Shown here one piece after another: positions 1 through 7,302 of a stretch of DNA of 55,993 bases. The number at the start of each line of letters is the position of its first letter. Positions within the stretch are counted from its first letter, which is position 1. The DNA lies in the NCBI GenBank assembly GCA_934402515.1, contig CAKRTZ010000008.1, forward strand, positions 1 to 55,993, given 5' to 3'. The notes under the pieces were generated by a model. That model had not been told where the DNA came from, searched no databases, and worked only from the letters and a program-made list of their open reading frames with translations. The translations under genes and the position numbers were made by a program. Source of the stretch: an uncultured Lachnospiraceae bacterium. Its GTDB lineage: Bacteria; Bacillota; Clostridia; Lachnospirales; Lachnospiraceae.

Positions 1-942
1 GGAAATAATGGTAATGAAAGCGGCAAGTACACCCTTACGGTTGTAAACGGAACAGGCGGCGGTACTTATGCAGCAGGCACCTCCGTTATCATCACGGCGA
101 ATAACCCGCCTACCGGTAAGGTGTTCTACAACTGGACGATGAGCACAACCATGAACATTGTCAGCTCACGTTCTGCAGCAACCACCATTACCATGCCGGC
201 AAGCAATGCCACTGTAACAGCCAATTACATTGATTCCGGTTCTTCTTATCTGACGGTAAGCTCCAATGAAGTACAACCCCTGAAGAACAATTCCGTCAGT
301 GGAAACAATCGTAATAATGGCACCAATACGGGTACCACAACCAATACCACAAACCGTGATAACAATAATAACGGCACTAAGGTGTCCATTACAAAACCGG
401 GGATTTCCAACCGGGATCTGGCATCTGCTACCGTGAACGGTTCTACCGATAATTTCATTGTAAAGATTTCCGACAGTGCACTGGCTACGGAAGAGGTACA
501 GCAGGCTCTGTTGGCAAGATATGGTTCTCTGGATGCCATCCGTTATGTGGCAATGGATATTTCCCTGTATGATTCCACTGGAACCACCAAGATTACCGAC
601 ACCACGGGATTGACTGTAGATGTTACCCTTCCTCTGCCGGATGATTTGATCCAGTATGCCGGAAATAATAAGACGGCAGCTGTGGCAAACGGACAGCTGG
701 AGGATTTGACCCCCAAGTTTACCACTATTGACGGTGTAGCCTGTGTAACTTTCCGGGCAACTCATTTTTCACCGTATACTATTTATGCAGATACCAACAA
801 TCTGGTAAGTGGTCTGGATCAGACCCCTAAGACCGGTGATGGTATTGCACCGAAGTGGTTTTTGAGTATTGGGTTTGCAGCAGTATCAATCCTTCTTTTC
901 ATGAAAAAGGATAAACCGGTAAAACGGAGAAAGCTGGCTTAA
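1..942 (+). CDS. Cell-surface protein, C-terminal part, with sorting signal (5' truncated by window)
   Basis: This is the 3' part of a larger surface protein; the frame is open from base 1 and the start lies before the window. The first ~65 residues look like one divergent InlB/Flg_new-type beta repeat (a YTLTVVNG strand, a GGGTYAAG turn, ending TVTANY). An Asn/Thr-rich low-complexity linker follows (roughly bases 285-385), then a beta-rich domain of about 130 residues. The C-terminus has the layout of a sortase substrate: TPKTG at 823-837, a hydrophobic segment (WFLSIGFAAVSILLFM) and a KKDKPVKRRK tail. The sorting motif departs from LPXTG, as is common in Clostridia. An LRR protein follows 28 bases on, so both are probably exported surface factors. 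The ligand or function cannot be told from this fragment. Confidence 0.85.
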   Translation, partial: GNNGNESGKYTLTVVNGTGGGTYAAGTSVIITANNPPTGKVFYNWTMSTTMNIVSSRSAATTITMPASNATVTANYIDSGSSYLTVSSNEVQPLKNNSVSGNNRNNGTNTGTTTNTTNRDNNNNGTKVSITKPGISNRDLASATVNGSTDNFIVKISDSALATEEVQQALLARYGSLDAIRYVAMDISLYDSTGTTKITDTTGLTVDVTLPLPDDLIQYAGNNKTAAVANGQLEDLTPKFTTIDGVACVTFRATHFSPYTIYADTNNLVSGLDQTPKTGDGIAPKWFLSIGFAAVSILLFMKKDKPVKRRKLA

Positions 943-970
943 TTGGTATTTTGAAAGGTATGGTTATTGT

Positions 971-2680
971 ATGGGAGCAAAAAAACTGAAAAAGCTTTTG
1001 ATTACCCTGTTATCCTGCATCTGCGTCCTCAGTATGGACGCAGATGCTCTTTTGCTGGTAAAGGCAGATAACATTACGAGTGGAACCGGCGGAAGTGATG
1101 AAGGGACGGTACTGGGATCCGGTACTGTGGTTGGTGGAAAGGCAGTAATTCTGATGAACCCTGCTTCTGTAGTGACAGGCTCTGCCGCAACACAGGAAAC
1201 TTCGGAGGAAGAACAGACCGGACAGGAGAGTAGTGCCGTATACAAGCCTCAGGTTACACAGATATTGGACGGGCAGATTGTGGATGCGGCTTATTATAAG
1301 AAACAAAGCCTGACGCAGTATAATTTTCCGGAGGATGTAAACGCCATCGGAGATTTCTCTTTTGCAAGGAGTGGATTGACAGAAGTTGTGATTCCTGAGG
1401 GTGTGACCCGGATCGGATATGGTGCATTTTATCATTGTGATCAGTTAGCAAATGTGGAGATACCGGACAGTGTAACGGAGATAGAGCCTTTTGCTTTTGA
1501 CATGACAGCCTGGATACAGCAGTGGCGTGCAGATCAGGCTGAACTCGTTTCTAGCGGAAAGGAAGCATATCTGATTGTGGGAGATGGCATCCTAATTGCT
1601 TATGAGGGAAATAAAAAGCGGGTGAACATTCCCAATGGAGTGAAAAAAATTGCTGGTAGTGTATTCCAGGACAGGAATGATATTACTACTGTCACATTTC
1701 CCACAACCCTGACGGAAGTAGGGGAGAGTGCTTTTGAAAATTGCAGTGCCCTGACATCAGTCAGTGGGGGCAAAAATCTGGTGAGCATTTGTGACAAGGC
1801 TTTTAGCGGTTGTCCAATTGCAGAAATTCAAATCCCGGAGACTGTCACAGAAATTGGAAGAGATGCTTTTGATGAGACAAATCTGGCAACGGGAAATGCC
1901 GTGGTAGTATTTCAGGGAACGAAACTCCCGCAGATCGGGTATACCAACCGTGCTACCCGATTATCCAATACTGCATACAGAAACCGTTCTTTTGAGGGAG
2001 TCTCCATTGCGGTTGTCCGTAAGGAAATAAGTAATGTAAAGGGATCGGTTTTGGATGAAAGCCTGTATGGCTTTGCAGGAATTGTATGCCGAATGGACAG
2101 TAACAAGGCATCGAACCAGGAAGGAGTTTTAACGATTATTAAGGTCAATGGGAAAGTGACGGCCTATCCGGAAAAGGTGACAATTTCCGGTATTACCTAT
2201 CAGATTCAGGATCCATCCGAGCTGGTGGCAAAAAGTGAAAATGTGGTGATTCAGTCTGGTTTGACCTATACCATTGACAGCAGCTTATTTAAACCGCAGA
2301 CCTATGTAAGCATTGATCTGAAATCACCGGATACTTCTTATCAACTGACGATGACCCAGAGTACGGTCACTCAGAAATCTATGGCTGTGTCTTATCAGGA
2401 AACCTATGGAAAGGAAGCACCTGAAAAATTTTACGGCTTTTCCATGAGTATGAAAGATATGCGTGCCAATGTACCGATTTATAAATTGGGAGAACAGACG
2501 CTTACCTGTACCCTGCCCGTGCCTTCTGAGTGGGATGTGGGTAACTTACATGTTTCGATTTTAGGAGATAATGGATTGTTAAAGGAAGTGAATTTTACTT
2601 CTTCTTCGAAGCAGGAAACGAATTGCATTACTTTTTCGCTGGATTGCATTGCGGATCTGGCAATTTATGAACAGCCTTGA
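971..2680 (+). CDS. Secreted BspA-like leucine-rich repeat (LRR_5) protein
   Basis: A 569-residue exported protein. The N-terminus has a Lys-rich n-region (KKLKKLL), a hydrophobic core and a likely cleavage after VKA, about residue 32; the core is interrupted by MDADA, encoded by an inverted repeat. Residues ~105-300 contain LRR_5/BspA-type repeats, recognisable as repeated (I/V)P-x-x-V-T-x-I-G-x-x-A-F units such as IPEGVTRIGYGAF and IPETVTEIGRDAF. The remaining ~260 residues are beta-rich and unrecognised. No LPXTG motif or C-terminal membrane anchor is visible, so it is probably released or held non-covalently. GAAAGG about 13 bases upstream is the only ribosome-site candidate for the ATG at 971. 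BspA-like proteins often bind host or bacterial surfaces; the ligand here is unknown. Confidence 0.85.
   Translation: MGAKKLKKLLITLLSCICVLSMDADALLLVKADNITSGTGGSDEGTVLGSGTVVGGKAVILMNPASVVTGSAATQETSEEEQTGQESSAVYKPQVTQILDGQIVDAAYYKKQSLTQYNFPEDVNAIGDFSFARSGLTEVVIPEGVTRIGYGAFYHCDQLANVEIPDSVTEIEPFAFDMTAWIQQWRADQAELVSSGKEAYLIVGDGILIAYEGNKKRVNIPNGVKKIAGSVFQDRNDITTVTFPTTLTEVGESAFENCSALTSVSGGKNLVSICDKAFSGCPIAEIQIPETVTEIGRDAFDETNLATGNAVVVFQGTKLPQIGYTNRATRLSNTAYRNRSFEGVSIAVVRKEISNVKGSVLDESLYGFAGIVCRMDSNKASNQEGVLTIIKVNGKVTAYPEKVTISGITYQIQDPSELVAKSENVVIQSGLTYTIDSSLFKPQTYVSIDLKSPDTSYQLTMTQSTVTQKSMAVSYQETYGKEAPEKFYGFSMSMKDMRANVPIYKLGEQTLTCTLPVPSEWDVGNLHVSILGDNGLLKEVNFTSSSKQETNCITFSLDCIADLAIYEQP
1017..1047. 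repeat. Perfect 12-bp inverted repeat inside a signal-peptide coding region
   Basis: The arm GCATCTGCGTCC (1017-1028) is followed by a 7-base loop and the exact reverse complement GGACGCAGATGC (1036-1047). It encodes the segment around CICVLSMDADA in the LRR protein's signal peptide and would form a stable mRNA hairpin about 45 bases into the gene. Confidence 0.85.
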
Positions 2681-2741
2681 CGGACAGACCCTTTTTATTA
2701 ACTTTTGCATAACATAATGAAAAAGAAAGCTGTGTGCAAAA

Positions 2742-3656
2742 GTGTACCGAGTCAGACATCAGATAGGATGCGACCAGGTATCCTACAAGGGTAAGGATGT
2801 TCAGGTGGTTTTATTGGACACTGGTATCTGTAAGCACCCGGACCTGGCAGATCATATAGAAGGAATTATGGATTTTACAGATCATGCGGGGAACGGCATA
2901 GACGATAATGGACACGGAACTCATGTGGCGGGATGTCTTTCAGGTGATGGCAGAGTTTCCAATGGAAAATATCAGGGTATTGCACCGAAGAGCCGAATCT
3001 GGAGTGGAAAGATTCTGGATCGGGATGGAAATGGGAATTTATCTCAGCTGGTGGAAGCGCTGGAGTGGGTAGTGCATTTGACCGATGAGACACCGATCCA
3101 GGTGGTGAACATCTCTGTGGGAGCAGCTAACCTACAGCAAAGTCTGGAGTTTCAATATGTAACAGAATTGATTCGCTACCTAAGTCGCAGAAAAGTACTG
3201 TTTTTTTGTGCGGCCGGAAACTTTGCAGCGAATATCAGGACGATATCACTGTTAGGAAGTCTGGAAAATGTGATCACTGTTGGCTGTCATGAAGGTAGCT
3301 TTGGAGTGGGAAGAAAAGATCTCTGCCAGTTTTATTCCTGCATCGGAAACCCCAAAGCCGAGGGAAACCATCGAAAGCCGGATGTGGTTGCACCGGGAAC
3401 GGATATCATTTCCTGTAATCTGCATTTCCATGCAAAAAACGGAAGAGTCTGGAACGGTTACTGCAAAAAAAGCGGTACTTCCATGGCAACTCCTATCGCC
3501 GCGGGAGCGGCAGCATTGTTCAAAGAGAAATATCCTTCCGCCGGTGTGGCTGATTACAAAAGGGCATTGGCAGATTCCTGTCTGGATGTGGGATTGCCTT
3601 TTTTCAAACAGGGGTACGGAATGCTTTGGATTCCGGGTCTGTTAAATGAAAAATAG
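2742..3656 (+). CDS. S8 family subtilisin-like serine protease
   Basis: A 304-residue subtilase with the full catalytic triad: Asp26 in VVLLDTG, His58 in NGHGTHVAG and Ser247 in GTSMATP; the oxyanion Asn lies in the AAGN stretch. The protein is close to a bare catalytic domain, with no propeptide and no signal peptide. That suggests an intracellular-type subtilase, or one exported by a route not visible here. The GTG at 2742 is the first start after an in-frame stop at 2718; its ribosome site is poor, and an ATG at 2717 is in another frame and soon stops. It follows two surface-protein genes and ends just before a palindrome that could terminate it. The substrate is unknown. Confidence 0.85.
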   Translation: MYRVRHQIGCDQVSYKGKDVQVVLLDTGICKHPDLADHIEGIMDFTDHAGNGIDDNGHGTHVAGCLSGDGRVSNGKYQGIAPKSRIWSGKILDRDGNGNLSQLVEALEWVVHLTDETPIQVVNISVGAANLQQSLEFQYVTELIRYLSRRKVLFFCAAGNFAANIRTISLLGSLENVITVGCHEGSFGVGRKDLCQFYSCIGNPKAEGNHRKPDVVAPGTDIISCNLHFHAKNGRVWNGYCKKSGTSMATPIAAGAAALFKEKYPSAGVADYKRALADSCLDVGLPFFKQGYGMLWIPGLLNEK

Positions 3657-3672
3657 AATCAATGAGTAGGAC

Positions 3673-3700
3673 TTGACAACACCTCGTATGATTGTATACA
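3673..3700 (+). promoter_or_regulatory. Putative sigma-A promoter of the citrate synthase module
   Basis: TTGACA at 3673-3678 and TATACA at 3695-3700 are separated by 16 bases. The distance to the gene starting at 3771 leaves a leader of about 60 bases. The -10 element sits in the centre of a large palindrome (3680-3713), so a protein bound there would block polymerase. Confidence 0.6.
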
Positions 3701-3713
3701 ATAATACGAGGTG
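3680..3713. promoter_or_regulatory. 34-bp near-perfect palindrome: candidate GntR operator and/or terminator
   Basis: The arms CACCTCGTAT (3680-3689) and ATACGAGGTG (3704-3713) flank ATTGTATACAAT (3691-3702), itself a perfect palindrome; the only mismatch in the whole dyad is 3690/3703. The core resembles the GT-N-AC half-site layout bound by FadR-subfamily GntR proteins, one of which is encoded at 5302. On RNA reading in from the protease gene the same sequence folds into a long hairpin followed by CTTTTTAT, so it can also serve as an intrinsic terminator. Confidence 0.65.
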
Positions 3714-3770
3714 CTTTTTATACAATAAAAAGATGTCTGGAAACGACACTTTTATGAGGAGGAGCAAGTT

Positions 3771-5207
3771 ATGAGTTATGATGCATTTCAAAATCGTCCG
3801 GTAACAATGAATCCGAGTAACAATCTGCTTGAAATAGAAGAGCATATGTATATTTTGGATGATGTGCAGAAACCGAACGTGTTCCGTAATATGTTTCCCT
3901 ATTCAGAGATTCCGAAAATTCCGTTTAATGATAGAATTGTGCCACATAATATGCCAAAGGATATCTGGATTACCGATACCACCTTTCGGGATGGGCAGCA
4001 GTCCAGAGCACCGTATTCTACCGATCAGATTGTGACGATCTATGATTATTTACATCGGCTTGGCGGCCCAAACGGAATGATTCGTGCCTGTGAATTTTTC
4101 CTTTACAGCAAGAAAGACCGGGATGCCGTATATAAGTGTATGGAACGGGGCTACAAATTCCCGGAGATCACTAGCTGGATCCGTGCAAGCAAGGATGACT
4201 TTAAATTAGTAAAAGAAATCGGCATGAAGGAGACAGGCATTCTTGTCAGCTGTTCCGATTATCATATTTTCCTGAAATTGAAGATGACCAGAAAACAGGC
4301 GATGGAGCATTATTTGAGTGTTATCCGTGACTGTCTGGAAGAGGGAATCAGCCCTCGCTGCCATCTTGAGGATATCACTCGTGCTGATATTTACGGCTAC
4401 GTGGTTCCTTTCTGTCTGGAACTGATGAAGCTGATGGAAGAGTACAAGATTCCCATTAAGATTCGTGCCTGTGACACCATGGGGTATGGCGTAAACTTTT
4501 CTGGTGCCGTAATTCCCAGAAGTGTGCAGGGAATCATTTATGCAATCCATACCCATGCGGGTGTGCCTTCCTCTCTGATTGAATGGCACGGACATAATGA
4601 TTTTTATAAAGCGGTCACCAACTCTACCACCGCCTGGTTATATGGATGTTCCGGTGTCAACACTTCTTTATTTGGTATTGGTGAGAGAACAGGTAATACA
4701 CCGTTGGAGGCGATGGTTTTTGAATATGCACAGTTAAAGGGTCACTTAAACGGCATGGATACAAAAGTGATCACAGAACTGGCAGAGTACTATGAAAAAG
4801 AGATCGGCTATCATATTCCTCCACGTACCCCCTTTGTAGGCAAGAATTTCAATGTCACCAGGGCGGGAATCCATGCGGATGGTTTGTTGAAAAACGAAGA
4901 AATTTACAATATTTTTGATACAGAAAAATTCCTGAATCGCCCGGTTTTATGTGCAGTTTCCAATACATCCGGACTGGCGGGCATCGCCCATTGGATGAAT
5001 ACTTATTACAAGCTTCATGATGAAGGAAGTCAGTTGCAGAAGACCAGTGAGCTGGTAAAGGCAGTGAAGGAATGGGTAGATGCAGAGTATGCCAGCGGAC
5101 GTGTAACCGTACTTACGGATGAAGAACTGGTAGCTGAGATCAATAAGTGCTGTGAGAAACTGGGACTGAAAATAGAGGAACACACTGGAGTCAAAATTGA
5201 AAAATAA
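3771..5207 (+). CDS. Probable Re-citrate synthase (homocitrate/isopropylmalate synthase superfamily)
   Basis: A 478-residue HMGL-like TIM-barrel enzyme that would condense acetyl-CoA with oxaloacetate to citrate. The barrel opens with DTTFRDGQQ (about residue 67), and metal and substrate motifs include a late EWHGHND (HxH pair) and RAGIHADG. It lacks the long C-terminal regulatory domain of leucine-pathway LeuA. The family (typified by the Clostridium kluyveri enzyme) is often labelled 2-isopropylmalate synthase. The citrate assignment rests on overall similarity and on context: isocitrate dehydrogenase lies two genes downstream and no leu genes are near. An AGGAGGAG site lies 8 bases before the ATG. 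A homocitrate or isopropylmalate synthase remains possible. No aconitase gene lies in the module. Confidence 0.75.
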   Translation: MSYDAFQNRPVTMNPSNNLLEIEEHMYILDDVQKPNVFRNMFPYSEIPKIPFNDRIVPHNMPKDIWITDTTFRDGQQSRAPYSTDQIVTIYDYLHRLGGPNGMIRACEFFLYSKKDRDAVYKCMERGYKFPEITSWIRASKDDFKLVKEIGMKETGILVSCSDYHIFLKLKMTRKQAMEHYLSVIRDCLEEGISPRCHLEDITRADIYGYVVPFCLELMKLMEEYKIPIKIRACDTMGYGVNFSGAVIPRSVQGIIYAIHTHAGVPSSLIEWHGHNDFYKAVTNSTTAWLYGCSGVNTSLFGIGERTGNTPLEAMVFEYAQLKGHLNGMDTKVITELAEYYEKEIGYHIPPRTPFVGKNFNVTRAGIHADGLLKNEEIYNIFDTEKFLNRPVLCAVSNTSGLAGIAHWMNTYYKLHDEGSQLQKTSELVKAVKEWVDAEYASGRVTVLTDEELVAEINKCCEKLGLKIEEHTGVKIEK

Positions 5208-5221
5208 AATTTTTCAATTTG

Positions 5222-5257
5222 CGAGATTTGTGTCTGCACAGGTTTGGCACAAACTCG
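5222..5257. repeat. Hairpin-forming inverted repeat between citrate synthase and GntR genes
   Basis: CGAG-A-TTTGTGTC (5222-5234) pairs with GGCACAAA-CTCG (5246-5257) with one bulged base and one G-U pair. No T-run follows, so it is not an obvious terminator; it could affect mRNA processing or be a regulator site. Confidence 0.4.
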
Positions 5258-5301
5258 TTATGCGCTGAGAGAACGCGCAAAAATGTGGAGAAAAAACTAT
5301 C

Positions 5302-5991
5302 ATGAGTTTTGATGTGAAACAGGAAGTAACGGACAAGTATTCGTTGCGAGGAAGGGTATATTCCAAGATAAGAGAAGATATTCTCAACGGAAAATACAAA
5401 GAACACGAAGAACTGAAGGAAATGGCAATCGGTGAGGAACTGGGTGTGAGCAGAACTCCTGTGCGCGAGGCCTTTCGTCAATTGGAACTGGAGGGCTTGA
5501 TTCAGATCATCCCCAACAAGGGTGCCTATGTAATTGGTATCACCATGAAGGATGTGCAGGATATTTATATGATGCGTGCTCGGTTGGAAGGGTTGTGTGC
5601 CAGATGGGCAACAGAGCATATTACCCAGGAACAGATGGAGGAACTGGAGGAAAATACCTACCTTGCAGAGTTTCATGCCAGCAAGAATCATCTGGAGCAG
5701 ATGGCACAGCTGGACAACCGGTTCCATGAGTTGTTATACGAGGCATGTGATTCTAAAATGCTGGAAAATACTTTAAAGGATTTCCACCAGTATGTGATGC
5801 GTGTACGTCGGAAAACCTTATCCAGTGAAGCAAGAAGTACCGCCTCCAACAACGAGCATCGTCAGATTATGGAAGCCATTAAAGCCAAGAATGCCGATCT
5901 GGCAGAGGAACTGGCACACCAGCATATGATTAATGCCTACAATAACATGTTAAAGCATGGATTAAGTGAGGCTTATCGAGAAGAAAAATAA
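5302..5991 (+). CDS. GntR family transcriptional regulator, FadR subfamily
   Basis: A 229-residue regulator. The N-terminal winged helix (residues ~12-80) carries the GntR signature: YSKIREDILNGKY, then SRTPVREAFRQLELEGL and a wing NKGAYV. The C-terminal ~130 residues are an all-helical FCD effector domain, which in this subfamily often binds carboxylic acids through a metal site; IYMMRARLEG and later HRQIMEAI fit the fold. It sits between citrate synthase (94 bases upstream) and isocitrate dehydrogenase (26 bases downstream), so it likely controls this module in response to a di- or tricarboxylate. The palindrome at 3680-3713 is the best candidate operator. The ligand is inference. Confidence 0.9.
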   Translation: MSFDVKQEVTDKYSLRGRVYSKIREDILNGKYKEHEELKEMAIGEELGVSRTPVREAFRQLELEGLIQIIPNKGAYVIGITMKDVQDIYMMRARLEGLCARWATEHITQEQMEELEENTYLAEFHASKNHLEQMAQLDNRFHELLYEACDSKMLENTLKDFHQYVMRVRRKTLSSEARSTASNNEHRQIMEAIKAKNADLAEELAHQHMINAYNNMLKHGLSEAYREEK

Positions 5992-6017
5992 GGCAGTACG
6001 GAAAAGGAGGATTTAGC

Positions 6018-7229
6018 ATGAGCGAAAACAAAATTAAGATGACCACCCCCCTGGTAGAGATGGACGGAGATGAAATGACCAGAGTTCTCTGGAAACTCAT
6101 CAAAGATGAACTGTTACTTCCCTTCGTGGATTTAAAAACGGAGTATTATGATCTGGGGCTGGAATATCGTAATGAGACTAATGATCAGGTAACTGTGGAT
6201 AGTGCCAATGCCACAAAGAAGTATGGTGTAGCGGTAAAATGCGCAACCATCACTCCCAATGCAGCCAGAATGACGGAGTACAACCTGAAAGAAATGTGGA
6301 AAAGTCCTAACGGAACCATCCGGGCCATGTTAGATGGAACGGTTTTCCGTGCTCCCATTATTGTAAAAGGCATTGAGCCTTATGTGAAAAACTGGACAAA
6401 GCCCATCACCATTGCCAGACATGCTTACGGTGATGTATACAAGGCATCCGAGATGAAAATTCCCGGCGCAGGAAAAGCAGAACTGGTTTACACTGCGGAG
6501 GATGGCAGTGAGACAAGAGAGCTGATTCACGATTTCAAGGGTGCCGGAATCATCCAGGGCATGCACAACTTAAACGATTCCATCGAGAGTTTTGCAAGAA
6601 GCTGCTTTAACTATGCATTAGATACCAAGCAGGATTTGTGGTTTGCCACCAAGGATACCATTTCCAAAAAGTATGACCACACCTTCAAGGATATTTTCCA
6701 GGAAATCTTTGACGCAGAGTATAAAGAGAAATTTGAGCAGGCAGGTATTACTTATTTCTATACCCTGATTGACGATGCGGTAGCCCGCGTGATTCGTTCT
6801 GAAGGCGGTTACATCTGGGCATGTAAAAACTATGACGGTGATGTGATGAGCGATATGGTTGCCACCGCTTTCGGTTCCCTGTCCATGATGACTTCTGTGT
6901 TAGTTTCCCCTAATGGCTATTTTGAGTATGAGGCTGCCCATGGTACGGTACAGCGTCACTATTACAAGCACTTGAAGGGAGAGGAAACCTCCACCAACCC
7001 CATTGCAACCATCTTTGCATGGACAGGTGCCCTTCGTAAACGTGGCGAACTGGATGAACTTCCGGAACTGATGGCTTTTGCAGACAAGCTGGAAAAGGCC
7101 TGCATCAAGACCGTAGAGGACGGAAAAATGACCAAGGATCTGGCTCTGATTACCACCCTGAAGAATCCCCAGACCTTAAACACCCAGGACTTCATCAAAG
7201 CAGTCCGTGAGACTTTAGAGAGCCTGTAA
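6018..7229 (+). CDS. icd: NADP-dependent isocitrate dehydrogenase, eukaryote-like subfamily
   Basis: A 403-residue enzyme that decarboxylates isocitrate to 2-oxoglutarate, supplying carbon for glutamate. The sequence follows the dimeric type seen in cytosolic eukaryotic IDH rather than E. coli Icd: VEMDGDEMTR at the N-terminus, ATITPNAARM, the substrate loop WKSPNGTIR and ETSTNPIATIFAWT near residue 310. GTVQRHYY carries the Arg-His pair that in this subfamily contacts the NADP 2'-phosphate. AAGGAGG lies 8 bases before the ATG. It closes the citrate synthase-GntR-icd module, and a bidirectional terminator follows. With no aconitase here, the intermediate step must be encoded elsewhere. Confidence 0.95.
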   Translation: MSENKIKMTTPLVEMDGDEMTRVLWKLIKDELLLPFVDLKTEYYDLGLEYRNETNDQVTVDSANATKKYGVAVKCATITPNAARMTEYNLKEMWKSPNGTIRAMLDGTVFRAPIIVKGIEPYVKNWTKPITIARHAYGDVYKASEMKIPGAGKAELVYTAEDGSETRELIHDFKGAGIIQGMHNLNDSIESFARSCFNYALDTKQDLWFATKDTISKKYDHTFKDIFQEIFDAEYKEKFEQAGITYFYTLIDDAVARVIRSEGGYIWACKNYDGDVMSDMVATAFGSLSMMTSVLVSPNGYFEYEAAHGTVQRHYYKHLKGEETSTNPIATIFAWTGALRKRGELDELPELMAFADKLEKACIKTVEDGKMTKDLALITTLKNPQTLNTQDFIKAVRETLESL

Positions 7230-7250
7230 GAGTTAAAAAGAGAGGATAGA

Positions 7251-7284
7251 AAAGCCATGTACAGATTTTGTACATGGCTTTTTG
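7251..7284. terminator. Bidirectional intrinsic terminator between convergent icd and ABC-F genes
   Basis: AAAGCCATGTACA (7251-7263) pairs perfectly with TGTACATGGCTTT (7269-7281) across a 5-base loop. T-rich sequence follows on the plus strand, and A-rich sequence precedes the stem so a T-run follows on the minus strand too. Confidence 0.85.
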
Positions 7285-7302
7285 TAATCTTACCCATATT
7301 GT

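Noticed and set aside
166..765. 199-residue open frame on the minus strand
   Set aside because: It lies opposite a well-supported surface-protein gene, is rich in Cys, Gly and Ile without any domain, and has no ribosome site.
2717..2741. ATG at 2717 as start of the S8 protease
   Set aside because: It is in a different frame and reaches a stop after about 25 codons; using it would need a frameshift not supported by the sequence.
3771..5207. 2-isopropylmalate synthase (leucine pathway) as the primary call
   Set aside because: The superfamily fits, but there is no C-terminal leucine regulatory domain or leu neighbour, and isocitrate dehydrogenase is in the same module. Kept only as an alternative.
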